Part shown: positions 16,340-24,013 of the stretch, piece by piece
How the letters are laid out: each line of letters starts with the position of its first letter
How positions within the stretch are numbered: the stretch's first letter is position 1
NCBI GenBank assembly: GCA_002254805.1
Contig: NJDW01000001.1
Span: 1-24,013 of the forward strand
Direction: 5' to 3'
Source of the DNA: Candidatus Pacearchaeota archaeon ex4484_31
Lineage (GTDB): Archaea; Nanobdellota; Nanobdellia; Pacearchaeales; UBA284
DNA length: 24,013 bases
Made by a program: the position numbers and the translations under genes
Notes under the pieces: generated by a model
What the model was told of the DNA's origin: nothing
Databases searched by the model: none
What the model saw: only the letters and a program-made list of their open reading frames with translations

Positions 16340-19251
16340 GCAAGGCTGCTAGATGGATGGCTCGGCTTGGGCTGCGACGAAGGACGTGGCAAGCTGCGAA
16401 AAGGCTAGGGGAGATGCATGCAATCTTTGATCCTAGCATCTCCGAATACGAGAACGGGCTATCCGAAGAGGATAGCATTCAGCTGCAAAAAGCAGCTGAA
16501 GGTCCACGCCGGGAATTGAAACATCTTAGTACCGGCAGGAAAAGAAAGCAAAATGCGATTCCCTGAGTAGCAGCGAGCGAAAGGGGAGGAAGGCAAACCG
16601 AATCCTTTAGCGAAAGCTAAAGGAGATGTGGAGTTGAGAGTGGGCAGGAGCACAGCTAAGCTGCCGAAGCCGAAGTTGCCTGGAATGGCACACCATAGAG
16701 GGTGAAAGTCCCGTAGGCGTAGGCAGTATGCTGATTTCCTGCTCCAAGAGTAGCGTATCCTGGTTTGGATGCGCGAAGGCGGCTCAACTAAGAGCCAACC
16801 TTAAATATGAGCCCAAGTCCGATAGCGCACTAGTACCGTGAGGGAATGCTGAAAAGAACCCTTGGCAGGGAGTGAAAAGACCTGAAATCTAGCAGCCATA
16901 GTGTGTTACAGCTCCCTTTTGGGAGTTGTAACGTCCGTTTTGAAGAACGGGCCAGGGAGTTAGGCTAAGTGGCGAGGTTAAGCCTCTTTTGAGGCGGAGC
17001 CGTAGCGAAAGCGAGTCTGCTTATTCCAGCTTTATGCTGGAAGAGGCAGAGCATCCGAAAGGGTGTAAGTCACTTGGCCTAGACCAGAAACCAGGCGACC
17101 TACTCCTGGCCAGGGTGAAGCCTTCCTAACGGAAGGTGGAGGCCCGAACCAGTGTTGCGGGCAAGCACTTGGATGAGCTGGGAGTAGGGGTGAAAAGCCA
17201 ATCTAGCCTGGCGATGGCTGGTTCCTGCCGAAATATACCTCAGTATAGTCTCTTGCTAGCTTGCTAGCGAGGTAGAGCTACGGATTGGGCATGCAGGCAG
17301 CTTTGCTGTCGGTGCCCTTTCCAACTCCGAATGCGCTAGCAGCGTAGCAAGGGAAACAGGGCTGGGGGGTAAGCTTCCAGTCCGAGACCCGAACAAGGGA
17401 GACTGGGGTTAAGGTCCTTAAATGCTGGCTAAGTGCAAAGCAAGGCAGTCCTGATCCTGAGACAGCGGGGAGGTAGGCTTAGAAGCAGCCATCCTTTAAA
17501 GAAAGCGTAACAGCTCACCCGTCGAGGATCAGGGCGCCGAAAATCGACGGGGCTAAGCCAGCTACCGAGACCCCAGCGTTCCTCGAAAGAGGAACGGGTA
17601 GGCAGGCGTGCTGCTTGGGCAGAAGCATGCTTGTAAGAGCATGTGGACCGAGCAGCAATGAGAATCCTGGCGCTAGTAGGATCCTACTCAGGTGAGAACC
17701 CTGAGGGTCGGAAGGGCAAGGGTTCCTTGGCAATATCGATTAGCCAAGGGTTAGCCGGTCCTAACCCTGCCCTTAACTGAGGCAGGGGAAGGGGAAGCAG
17801 GTTAATATTCCTGCGCTACTTAAGACCGTTGAAGCTGTTAGGGACGCTTCGGGATAAGCAGAGTGTATCTCGTAAGAGACATCCCTTGCAAGAAGGCCAT
17901 GGAGTATCGTAATGATGAGAAGTGGCTGAATTGCAAGGGCGAAAGTCTGCTGATTCCTGGAGCCAGTGAAAACCTAACAGCAGAGGTCTTAAGTAACCGT
18001 ACCCAGAACCTGCACTAGTGCCCTCCCTGAGTAGGGGAAGACCTGAAAGTTTAAGGCTGGTAAGGGAAATCGGCAAATTGGCCTCGTATCTTCGGTAGAA
18101 GAGGTGCCTATGCTTGTGCCTTTGATTCTTTTGAATTGAAGGTGCAAGCGTAGGTCGCAGTGACAAGGGCGGCCCGACTGTTTATTAAAAACGTAGCCAA
18201 GCGCAAAGCCGAAAGGCTTGGTACGCTTGGTGAGGCCTGCCCAGTGGTGGTGTTTGAAGGCTCCTTTCAAGGAGCTTAAGACCCACCAAACGGCGGGCCT
18301 AACCTTGAGGCTCTTAAGGTAGCGTAATGCCTTGTCGTCTGAATGGCGACGTGCATGAATGGCTTAACGAGGTCGCCACTGTCCCTACCAGCCAGCTTCC
18401 GAACGTCTCTTCCTGGTGAACAGGCCAGGGACGCCCAGTGGGAAGCGAAGACCTTGTGGACCTTTACTGCAGCCTGTTGTTGTGTTTTGCGATTGGGTAC
18501 AAAGAGTAGCTAGGAGGGATGAAATGAAGCTTCGGCGTAGTGGACCGAAAGTGTAACACTAGCTACCCTTTTGCAAAACACTCACTCGAAAGAGGACAGC
18601 AGCAGGTGGGCAGTTTGGCTGGGGCGGCACCCTCCCGAAAAGATATCGGGAGGGCCCAAAGGTGAGCTCAGCGTAGTTGGAAACTACGCGTAGAGTGCAG
18701 GGGCAAAAGCTCGCCTGACTGTGGCTCGAAAAGAAAGAGCCGCAGGCGCGAAAGCGTGGCCCAGCGAACCCTAATGGCTCTTTAGTGGAGCCTTAGGATG
18801 ACAGAAAAGGTACCCCAAGGATAACAGACTGGTCGCGCCCGATAGTTCACATTGACGGCGCGGTTTGGTACTCCGCTGTCGGCTCTCCCTATCCTGGCTG
18901 TGCACAAGCAGCCAAGGGTGCCGGGGTTCACGCATTAAAAGGGATCGTGAGCTGGGTTGAGAACGTCGTGAGACAGTTTGGTTGATATCTACTGGGCGTG
19001 TTGTTGCCTGAGTGGAACCAAGCCGTAGTACGAGAGGAACCGGCTTGGGGGGCCTCTGGTCTAGCGGTTGTCCTAACAGGGCAGGCCGCGCAGCTACGCC
19101 CTGGTGGATAAGGGCTGAATGCATCTAAGCCCGAAGCCACCCGCAAAAAGAGGCAACAAAGGCCGTCCAAGAAGAGGACGTTGATAGGGCCGGGGTGTAA
19201 GTGCCGAGACGCAAGTCGAGGCATTCAGCCCGCGGCTACTAAAAGCCTCAT
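16340..19251 (+). rRNA. 23S ribosomal RNA
   Basis: About 2.9 kb of GC-rich sequence with archaeal 23S landmarks: the 5' domain GATGGATGGCTCGGCTTGGG (from about 16351), the GTPase-centre region near 17480-17530 (GAAAGCGTAACAGCTCACC), peptidyl-transferase loop sequences around 18300-18850 (GGATAACAGACTGGTCGCGC), and the sarcin-ricin loop AGTACGAGAGGAAC at 19027-19040. Overall length is normal and no intron-sized insertion is evident. Ends are set at the inner edges of the 19-bp inverted repeat and are approximate. No protein genes are called inside although open frames exist on both strands. Confidence 0.96.
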
Positions 19252-19270
19252 CACTACTTACTATGGTGTC
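19252..19270 (+). repeat. Right arm of the 23S processing stem
   Basis: CACTACTTACTATGGTGTC is the exact reverse complement of 16321-16339. It closes the pre-23S processing stem and marks the end of the recognisable rRNA transcript structure. No 5S rRNA sequence follows in the next 160 nt. Confidence 0.85.
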
Positions 19271-19402
19271 AATGATTAGAACTTCAGAAAAATTCTAAAC
19301 GATATACGTTATTTCTGATTGTTTTGTTATGATGATGGATTCATAACTTCGTATCATATCTTTAATTTTGAAACTTCAACTTTATTTGAAGCTTAGAAAA
19401 TC

Positions 19403-19410
19403 TTTTTAAA
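19403..19410 (+). promoter_or_regulatory. TATA box of the membrane-tethered regulator
   Basis: TTTTTAAA is centred about 25 nt upstream of the ATG at 19431, predicting a leaderless transcript independent of the rRNA operon. Confidence 0.5.
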
Positions 19411-19430
19411 TTTCTTTTTTGTAGCAGTTT

Positions 19431-19943
19431 ATGGAATACATAGCTGTTTCGCTCGATGATGAAAAAGCAAAAGCAATAGGAGAAGTTATAAGTAATGAAA
19501 CAGCAAGAAAGATACTAAAGTTACTAGCAAAGAAGAATGCAACTGAAAGTGAAATAGCTAAAGAACTTAATTTGCCTCTCTCAACTGTAAGCTATAACAT
19601 AAAAAAGTTGCTTGAATGTAAGCTTATAGAAGTAAATGGTTTTTACTACAGTGAAAAAGGAAACAAGGTGAATGTTTATAGACTTGCAAAAAAAGTTGTT
19701 TTGATAACACCTAAAAGCTCTTTTGTAAAGCTAAAGAATGTTTTGTTAACAGCTCTTACTGTATTTGCTTGTTCATTTGCGATAAAACTAGGATTCAAAA
19801 AACCATTTCTTGCTGAAAGAAAGGTTGCTTTAGCCATTCCAGAAAGTTCACAGCTAGCTAGCTCTAATTACTTTGCTCTTTTCTTCATTGCTGGCGCTTT
19901 TCTTGCTTTAATCGTCTATTTACTTTTGTCAAGAAGAAAATAA
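19431..19943 (+). CDS. Membrane-tethered winged-helix (ArsR-like) transcriptional regulator
   Basis: The 170-residue protein has an N-terminal winged helix (about 15-92). It opens IGEVISNETARKILKLLAKK, followed by the recognition helix region LNLPLSTVSYNIKKLLECKL and a wing with GFYYSEKGNKVNVYRLAKK. Two hydrophobic segments follow, about 103-121 and 146-167, separated by a ~25-residue linker that would be extracytoplasmic, and a short basic tail. DNA-binding proteins of this layout (soluble HTH plus two C-terminal membrane helices) recur in archaea; regulated genes are generally unknown. It lies 160 nt downstream of 23S in the same direction but has its own promoter. A run of nine T (19957-19965) follows its stop. 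Confidence 0.78.
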   Translation: MEYIAVSLDDEKAKAIGEVISNETARKILKLLAKKNATESEIAKELNLPLSTVSYNIKKLLECKLIEVNGFYYSEKGNKVNVYRLAKKVVLITPKSSFVKLKNVLLTALTVFACSFAIKLGFKKPFLAERKVALAIPESSQLASSNYFALFFIAGAFLALIVYLLLSRRK

Positions 19944-19956
19944 AATTTTTGAAAAG

Positions 19957-19965
19957 TTTTTTTTT
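19957..19965 (+). terminator. Oligo-T terminator after the regulator gene
   Basis: Nine consecutive T residues begin 14 nt after the stop codon, without a hairpin, in the form used by archaeal RNA polymerase. Confidence 0.5.
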
Positions 19966-20014
19966 GCATACTTAGCAAATTTTTTAAACAATAAAAAATT
20001 AAAAATTTTAAAGG

Positions 20015-20377
20015 ATGGGACAAAAAAGAAGTTTAACGAAGGAAGAAAAAATTAAAATATATCACAAATTTTTTCATTACTTCTTTCCTTTAAAAATAGA
20101 TGTGATCGGACTTTTAGCAACTTACCATAATAATAAAGTTTTCAAAGAATATTTAAACGAAGTTTCTAATGCAAAGTATCTTAACGAAATAATAAATGAA
20201 GAATATAGAGAGATTGCTGAAGTGATAGCAGAAGGTCTAAACGAAAAAGAAAGAAAAGAATTCTTTGGAATCTGTGAAAAAGTAAGAGGAATAGCAAAAA
20301 AAATAAAGGAAAAAGAAGTTGAAAAGAAACACTTAAAAGATGTTAATAAATGGTTATATCAACTGTTTAAATTTTAA
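20015..20377 (+). CDS. Small helical protein of unknown function
   Basis: The 120-residue protein is rich in Lys and Glu and predicted all-helical, with no cysteine pairs beyond a single Cys, no signal peptide and no membrane segment. A slightly hydrophobic stretch (FFPLKIDVIGLLATYHNN, about 23-40) is followed by charged helices. I do not recognise a family. It is the first gene of a co-directional block with the next start only 2 nt downstream, so it is probably co-expressed with the nucleotidyltransferases. TTTTTAAA near 19980-19988 is the likely TATA box, giving a short or absent leader. Its position suggests a partner or regulator of the downstream enzymes, which is inference only. Confidence 0.72.
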   Translation: MGQKRSLTKEEKIKIYHKFFHYFFPLKIDVIGLLATYHNNKVFKEYLNEVSNAKYLNEIINEEYREIAEVIAEGLNEKERKEFFGICEKVRGIAKKIKEKEVEKKHLKDVNKWLYQLFKF

Positions 20378-20379
20378 AA

Positions 20380-21429
20380 ATGCAAGAGGTAAAAAAAGTA
20401 ATAAAAAAAGAAATCGCAAGCTTGGTAAAACCTTTAACAAAGATAAAAAGTGTTAAAGGGATTCTTGTTTATGGAAGTGCTGTAAAAAAAGGAATTCAAA
20501 AAGGTCATGATATCGATTTGCTTGTAGTTTTTGATGATACATGTAAAGATGATGGCATGGAAAAAATAAAATTTTTCATAAATTTGATAACTTTAAAAGC
20601 TAAGAAGCAGGAACTAATTTTACATTTTCAGCCACCGAAGCCTTTAAGCTTTTTTTGGAAGCTTTTGCATAAGGCAGAACCATGGCTGATTTCTGCATTA
20701 AGAAATAGCATAATTCTTTATGATCCAACAGAGCTGTTAAAGGTTACGAAAAAATTAATAGCAAGTGGAAAATTATATTCGATAGATGAGAAAGCAGAAA
20801 GACTTATGGCTAGAGCAATAGAAGAATTCATAGAAGTAAGAAAAATCTTGATGAAAGCTCCTTGGATATTGCTTGACACAATGACGATAGCGGGTCAAAT
20901 AATGCTAAGCTATCTAGGCATTTTTACTACATCAGCTAATGAAACAAAAAAGATGCTTGAAAAAAACAAGGAAAAGCTTGGATTAAGTAATGCTTACATA
21001 GATTTCTATGATGATTTGATAAAGATAAACGAAAAAATTGCAAAAGGAACGTTAAGCGAATTTACTGCTGTTGAAATAGATAAGTACACTTTCAAGGTTA
21101 AGGTATTTATTAAGGAAAGTGAAAACATCTTGCTTAATCTTGAAAAAGAAACAGAAAAAAGATCGATAAAAGAAGCTTATGATTATGCTATCAAAATATG
21201 TGAAAGGGCCCTTACTCGTTTAGGAAAAGTTCCGAAGAATGATAAAGAAAAGATAGAGCTTTTCAAGAAATATTTTGTTGATACAAAGAAGATAAAGGCT
21301 ATACACTACAAAACTTTAGAGGAACTTTACAATTATGTGAAAGGAAAGGCAAAGAAAAAGCCTAAGTACGTTGACAAAGTTTATTTAAAAACAATGGAAA
21401 TAGCAATAAACAAATTGTTGAAAAAATGA
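20380..21429 (+). CDS. Predicted nucleotidyltransferase with helical (HEPN-like) C-terminal domains
   Basis: The 349-residue protein starts with a minimal pol-beta-type nucleotidyltransferase domain: the motif YGSAVKKGIQKGHDIDLLVV gives G32-S33 and the two metal-binding aspartates D44 and D46. The third acidic residue is not obvious (KKQELILHF region). After about residue 130 it is all-helical: one segment (about 135-250) resembles the helical part of the next gene's protein, and a second (about 262-349) contains AYDYAIKICERALTRLGK. The layout recalls MNT-HEPN proteins, but no R-x4-6-H HEPN ribonuclease motif is visible. It overlaps the next gene by 4 bp (ATGA), indicating translational coupling. 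Possible substrates are a protein or RNA to be nucleotidylated; not determinable here. Confidence 0.75.
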   Translation: MQEVKKVIKKEIASLVKPLTKIKSVKGILVYGSAVKKGIQKGHDIDLLVVFDDTCKDDGMEKIKFFINLITLKAKKQELILHFQPPKPLSFFWKLLHKAEPWLISALRNSIILYDPTELLKVTKKLIASGKLYSIDEKAERLMARAIEEFIEVRKILMKAPWILLDTMTIAGQIMLSYLGIFTTSANETKKMLEKNKEKLGLSNAYIDFYDDLIKINEKIAKGTLSEFTAVEIDKYTFKVKVFIKESENILLNLEKETEKRSIKEAYDYAIKICERALTRLGKVPKNDKEKIELFKKYFVDTKKIKAIHYKTLEELYNYVKGKAKKKPKYVDKVYLKTMEIAINKLLKK

Positions 21430-22187
21430 GCGAAGAAATATTGCTGAAGGAGTTTGTTGAAAAAGTAAAAGCAAAAGAAATAAAAGCGATATGGATGATA
21501 AAACATGAAAAAGAATACCTTATGGTCTTGCTTGTCGATGATTTTAAAGCAAAAGGAAAAAAGATAAAAGAAATAAAAGTAAAGGCATTGAAGCTAGCAA
21601 ACAAAATCTTAAAAGAGCATAACATTGTTTTACATCCTGAAATTGTTTTCGTAAGTGATTTCTATAATAAGATAATTCAGAATAAGATAGACATTTTTCT
21701 GGAAATAAAGAAAGCTGTTTGTTTGTACGACACAGGATTTTTTATGCCTATCAAAGCACTTTTAAATAAAGGTGAGATCAAAGGAACAAAAGAAGCTTTG
21801 TTCAAACTTGTCTTGGAAGTAAGAAAAAACATGAAAGAAATAAAGGAAATAAAACTTGATGTTCTCAGTGCTTTGTATTCAGCTGTGATAGATGCAGCAG
21901 AGTCAGCTTTGATGACAAAAGGAATAGGTTTTTTTATTCCTAGAGAGATTCCTAAGTTGCTTGAAAAAGAATTTTTTAGGAAGAAGTTGATAAGTAAAAA
22001 AACACTAAGAGCTTTTCAAGCTATTTATGATACTTACAAAGCATATGAACATGGAAAAATTAGTGAAATAAACGGAAAGGAGCTTGACAGATTGATAAAA
22101 AAAGCTGATTCTTTCATTACTGAAATGCAAGATCTAGCTAGCGAAGCTATGGAAGAAGTGAGGAAAAGTACTTTTCAAAAAAAGTAA
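21426..22187 (+). CDS. Degenerate nucleotidyltransferase paralogue with HEPN-like domain
   Basis: This 253-residue protein parallels the upstream gene. Its N-terminal ~115 residues keep the strand pattern of the nucleotidyltransferase (KAIWMIKHEKEYLMVLLVDD) and the shared ending 'vclYDtG…ikaLLnkGeIkG', but the G-S and D-x-D catalytic residues are absent. The remaining ~135 residues are helical (DVLSALYSAVIDAAESALMT, IPREIPKLLEKEF) and include YKAYEHGK with H209. This resembles HEPN domains but lacks the arginine of the R-x4-6-H motif. The gene overlaps the active enzyme by 4 bp, so the two products probably form a complex with this one as a non-catalytic subunit. Homology to the neighbour is by eye. 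Confidence 0.7.
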   Translation: MSEEILLKEFVEKVKAKEIKAIWMIKHEKEYLMVLLVDDFKAKGKKIKEIKVKALKLANKILKEHNIVLHPEIVFVSDFYNKIIQNKIDIFLEIKKAVCLYDTGFFMPIKALLNKGEIKGTKEALFKLVLEVRKNMKEIKEIKLDVLSALYSAVIDAAESALMTKGIGFFIPREIPKLLEKEFFRKKLISKKTLRAFQAIYDTYKAYEHGKISEINGKELDRLIKKADSFITEMQDLASEAMEEVRKSTFQKK

Positions 22188-22191
22188 CAAA

Positions 22192-22761
22192 ATGAAACTT
22201 TATTTAGTTAGGCATGCACAAAGAGATTTTGGATTAAAATTTGACCAGTTAAATGAAGTAGGAATCGAACAAGCTAAAAGGTTGGGATGTTATTTTAAAA
22301 ACAAAAAAATTGATTTTGTTTATTGTAGTGTTAATAAACGCGCTAAAGAAACCCTAAAATATATATTACCATTTTTGAAAAAGCCATTCAAAATAACCTA
22401 TACTTCAAGACTCCGACAACATAATGTTCCTAAAGAAGTTGGGAAAGATGCATTTAAAATACTAAAACTCAAGGAAAAAATTGAAACAAAGGAAGAACTA
22501 GAAAAAAGAGCAAAAAATTTTTGGGAATATCTAAAGAAAAAACACGGAAAACATAAACATACTATATTGACAGTAAGCCACAAAGAAGTTATAAAATCCA
22601 TTATATGTCAAATTCTTAATTTACCATTAAGCGAAAGTGTTTATATTGACAAGTTACCTAGTGCCAGTATTTCAACTTTTGAATTTGATAAGAATTTAAG
22701 ATTAAAAACATTTTTAATTGGAGATCTAACTCATTTGTTAAAGTTTCGCATACCTTCATAA
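22192..22761 (+). CDS. Histidine phosphatase (phosphoglycerate mutase-like) superfamily protein
   Basis: The 189-residue protein begins with the phosphohistidine motif LVRHAQ (R7, H8). It continues with a second-arginine segment SVNKRAKETL (about 44-53), and the second catalytic histidine is in VSHKEV (H130). The usual LVRHG is LVRHA here. A helical region 85-120 carries many Lys/Glu. Members dephosphorylate sugar phosphates, nucleotides or proteins; this one is short and nearest in layout to broad-specificity phosphatases rather than glycolytic mutase. It starts 4 nt after the degenerate nucleotidyltransferase, so it closes the block 20015-22761. A phosphatase beside nucleotidyltransferases could reverse or clear a modification, but that is inference. 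Confidence 0.82.
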   Translation: MKLYLVRHAQRDFGLKFDQLNEVGIEQAKRLGCYFKNKKIDFVYCSVNKRAKETLKYILPFLKKPFKITYTSRLRQHNVPKEVGKDAFKILKLKEKIETKEELEKRAKNFWEYLKKKHGKHKHTILTVSHKEVIKSIICQILNLPLSESVYIDKLPSASISTFEFDKNLRLKTFLIGDLTHLLKFRIPS

Positions 22762-22821
22762 ACTTTTATTTTTAACAGGCCTATTTTATATATTTTGAAC
22801 TTTTAGTTATTGGAAAGTTAG

Positions 22822-23071
22822 AAAGCGCGAGGGAAAAAAGTAGATTTTGTAATTAAAAATAAAGAAAAAGTTAAGCAATTAATACAAGTTACTTATGCTA
22901 GGTAAGGATGAAATAGAGAAGGGAGAGATTAAGACGTTATTAAAAGCTAGTGAGTTGCTTAAATGTAAAAACTTGCTCGTCCTTACTTGGGATTATGATG
23001 CTGAAGAAACTATTAACAGAAAGAGAATTAATTTTATACCTCTTTGGAAATGGTTAATTAGAGATTTATGA
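22822..23071 (+). pseudogene. C-terminal remnant of a DUF4143-type ATPase, frameshifted
   Basis: Two adjacent frames together spell the tail of an archaeal AAA ATPase with a DUF4143 domain. One frame (22822-22905) reads KKVDFVIKNKEKVKQLIQVT and stops. A shift near 22895 continues in the frame 22895-23071 with EIEKGEIKTLLKASELLKCK and ends WDYDAEE…FIPLWKWLI, which looks like a natural C-terminus. Intact family members read straight through this point. No ATPase part (P-loop) is present upstream, where 22762-22821 is AT-rich filler. These proteins are abundant and often decayed in thermophilic archaea. The gene is dead. Confidence 0.7.
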
Positions 23072-23410
23072 AAAAGGTTTTAGAGTTGTAGGAAGGGAAA
23101 GAAAAAAGATATTTTTTCTTGATCCTTTATTGCTTAAATTATTTTCTTATTGGAGTAATTCTGAATTTTTAAAATCAGCGTTGATGGAAAATATAGTTCA
23201 AGCTCATCTTTATAGAAAGTTTTGCGAGATCTATTACTATCGTAATAAGTATGAAATTGATTGTATAGCTGGAAACTTAAAAGTTGAAGTTAAGGCAGGC
23301 AAACCGTATTGTTGATAAAGAAAATTTGCCGAGATTTTTGTTGGGTTGTGAAAAATAGAAAAGGAAAAAAGAAGGTTTGTGGTTTTGTGGAAGGGCTGTT
23401 AGAAAAATAA
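23058..23410 (+). pseudogene. Second DUF4143-type ATPase remnant, several frameshifts
   Basis: An open frame at 23058-23315 encodes a DUF4143 core (KIFFLDPLLLKLFSYW, then MENIVQAHLYRKF, YYYRNKYEIDC, LKVEVKAGK), with the E-x-D…E-x-K nuclease-like pattern of the family. It has no start codon apart from an internal TTG at 23130. After a small deletion near 23310 the reading continues in another frame as VDKENLPRFLLGCEK, and then, after a further shift, KKVCGFVEGLLEK to 23410. It belongs to a different paralogue than the preceding remnant, since each supplies its own C-terminus. The N-terminal ATPase domain is missing. Confidence 0.65.
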
Positions 23411-23517
23411 AAAGTTAGGTCAAGAAGCTATCAGAAAATGTTCTAAAATGTTAAGATTATTGATAAGGAAATTTACCCGAGTTCTTATTGTGATGTTTAA
23501 AAAAAGAAAAAGAGAAA
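23411..23517. other. Spacer with no visible feature
   Basis: A 107-bp stretch between the decayed ATPase tail and the convergent unknown gene. I see no gene, hairpin or repeat in it. Confidence 0.5.
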
Positions 23518-24013
23518 TCACCTCTCTAAAATTTCTGTATTACGCAATAGCGCTTCCATCTTCCCTATTTCAGATGGTACTATTACAGGAGGACTCCAAA
23601 GCATTAGTCTCTTACTTTTACTTAGAGATAATCCCACCGGCCAAAAGAGGTATCCTGTCGATTTCTCGCAATATATTATTTCCCCTTCCCGCCTCTCATC
23701 AAAATTTCTATATGCGTCTATAAAATCTTCTGGAGTTACTATTCCCAGTATTAATGCACTATACATAATTCCTGGATCATGACCTCCAAGTCCTGTGGTG
23801 TAGATTATAAGTTTATCTTCATCTTTTCCTAATTTCTCCTTTATTAAATGAGCAGCGAGAAGTCCTCCCAATCTTTTTGCATTATTACTTCTAATATGGT
23901 CACATTTTGTCCAAGGACTTAGGCTATTCATAAGATCTCTCTCTTCTGGGCCAGACACTAAGAATTGCTGGAGCCAAAAATTGTATTTTTCTAATTTCTT
24001 TTTGTCAAATCCC
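23518..24013 (-). CDS. Unknown protein, partial at the window edge
   Basis: A minus-strand frame is open from the window end to the stop at 23518-23520, giving at least 164 residues; the true start is outside (an internal GTG at 23958 is not needed). Visible segments include NFWLQQFLVSGPEERDLMNS, RSNNAKRLGGLLAAHLIKEK, IIYTTGLGGHDPGIMYSALI and a C-terminal KRLMLWSPPVIVPSEIGKME. No membrane helix or known catalytic motif is evident; the GLGGHDPG stretch is distinctive. I do not recognise a family. It converges on the decayed ATPase region, in what looks like an accessory segment. Confidence 0.7.
   Translation of the reverse strand, partial: GFDKKKLEKYNFWLQQFLVSGPEERDLMNSLSPWTKCDHIRSNNAKRLGGLLAAHLIKEKLGKDEDKLIIYTTGLGGHDPGIMYSALILGIVTPEDFIDAYRNFDERREGEIIYCEKSTGYLFWPVGLSLSKSKRLMLWSPPVIVPSEIGKMEALLRNTEILER

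Noticed and set aside
16340..19251. Possible intron or homing endonuclease in 23S
   Set aside because: Total length is normal for archaeal 23S and conserved segments follow one another without an AT-rich insertion.
20380..22187. Classic MNT-HEPN toxin-antitoxin module
   Set aside because: The HEPN R-x4-6-H motif is absent from both proteins, both are larger than typical members, and the second resembles the first rather than a stand-alone HEPN toxin.
22762..23517. Transposon or CRISPR as cause of the decayed region
   Set aside because: No transposase, terminal inverted repeats or regularly spaced repeats were seen.
23448..23723. Plus-strand open frame near the right end
   Set aside because: It overlaps the minus-strand gene 23518-24013, has no promoter or recognisable domain, and the minus frame is longer and more protein-like.

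Overview
The window is archaeal. It contains a 16S-tRNA-Ala-23S rRNA operon, a single-chain reverse gyrase, an archaeal form III RuBisCO, a diphthamide ligase (Dph6), and promoters made of TATA boxes about 25 nt upstream of start codons. AT-rich protein genes beside strongly GC-rich rRNA genes, plus reverse gyrase, point to a (hyper)thermophile. Divergent bases in conserved 16S regions, an intron-bearing tRNA-Ala, a shortened SMC protein and very compact gene packing suggest a small-genome DPANN-type lineage. That placement is an inference; no database search was possible.

Layout. 1-2590: the end of one membrane-anchored surface protein, then a 714-residue secreted or surface protein with Cys-paired Ig-like repeats. 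2587-4992 (minus): an 801-residue SMC-family ATPase without a recognisable hinge. 5103-8089: a tight cluster of a KaiC-like ATPase, its HTH partner, a THUMP-domain tRNA methyltransferase (Trm14-like) and Dph6, followed at 8128 by a CPA2-type cation/proton antiporter. 9294-10568 (minus): RuBisCO, divergent from reverse gyrase (10644-14195) across a 75-bp shared promoter region. 14541-19270: rRNA operon promoter, 16S, tRNA-Ala(UGC) with a 13-nt intron, 23S, and a perfect 19-bp inverted repeat bracketing the 23S; no 5S follows. 19431-19943: a membrane-tethered winged-helix regulator. 20015-22761: a four-gene block of an unrecognised helical protein, a nucleotidyltransferase with helical C-terminal domains, an apparently dead nucleotidyltransferase paralogue, and a histidine phosphatase. 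22822-23410: decayed C-terminal pieces of two DUF4143-type ATPases. 23518-24013 (minus): a partial gene of unknown function that runs off the window.

How the parts relate. Most of the region is core information processing (rRNA, tRNA modification, translation-factor modification, chromosome topology and segregation) with envelope proteins at the left. RuBisCO implies AMP/nucleoside salvage of the archaeal type rather than a Calvin cycle, although its partner enzymes are not in view. The accessory part begins after about 20 kb. The nucleotidyltransferase pair with a histidine phosphatase is the best candidate for an undescribed functional unit. The hingeless SMC is the most unusual single protein.
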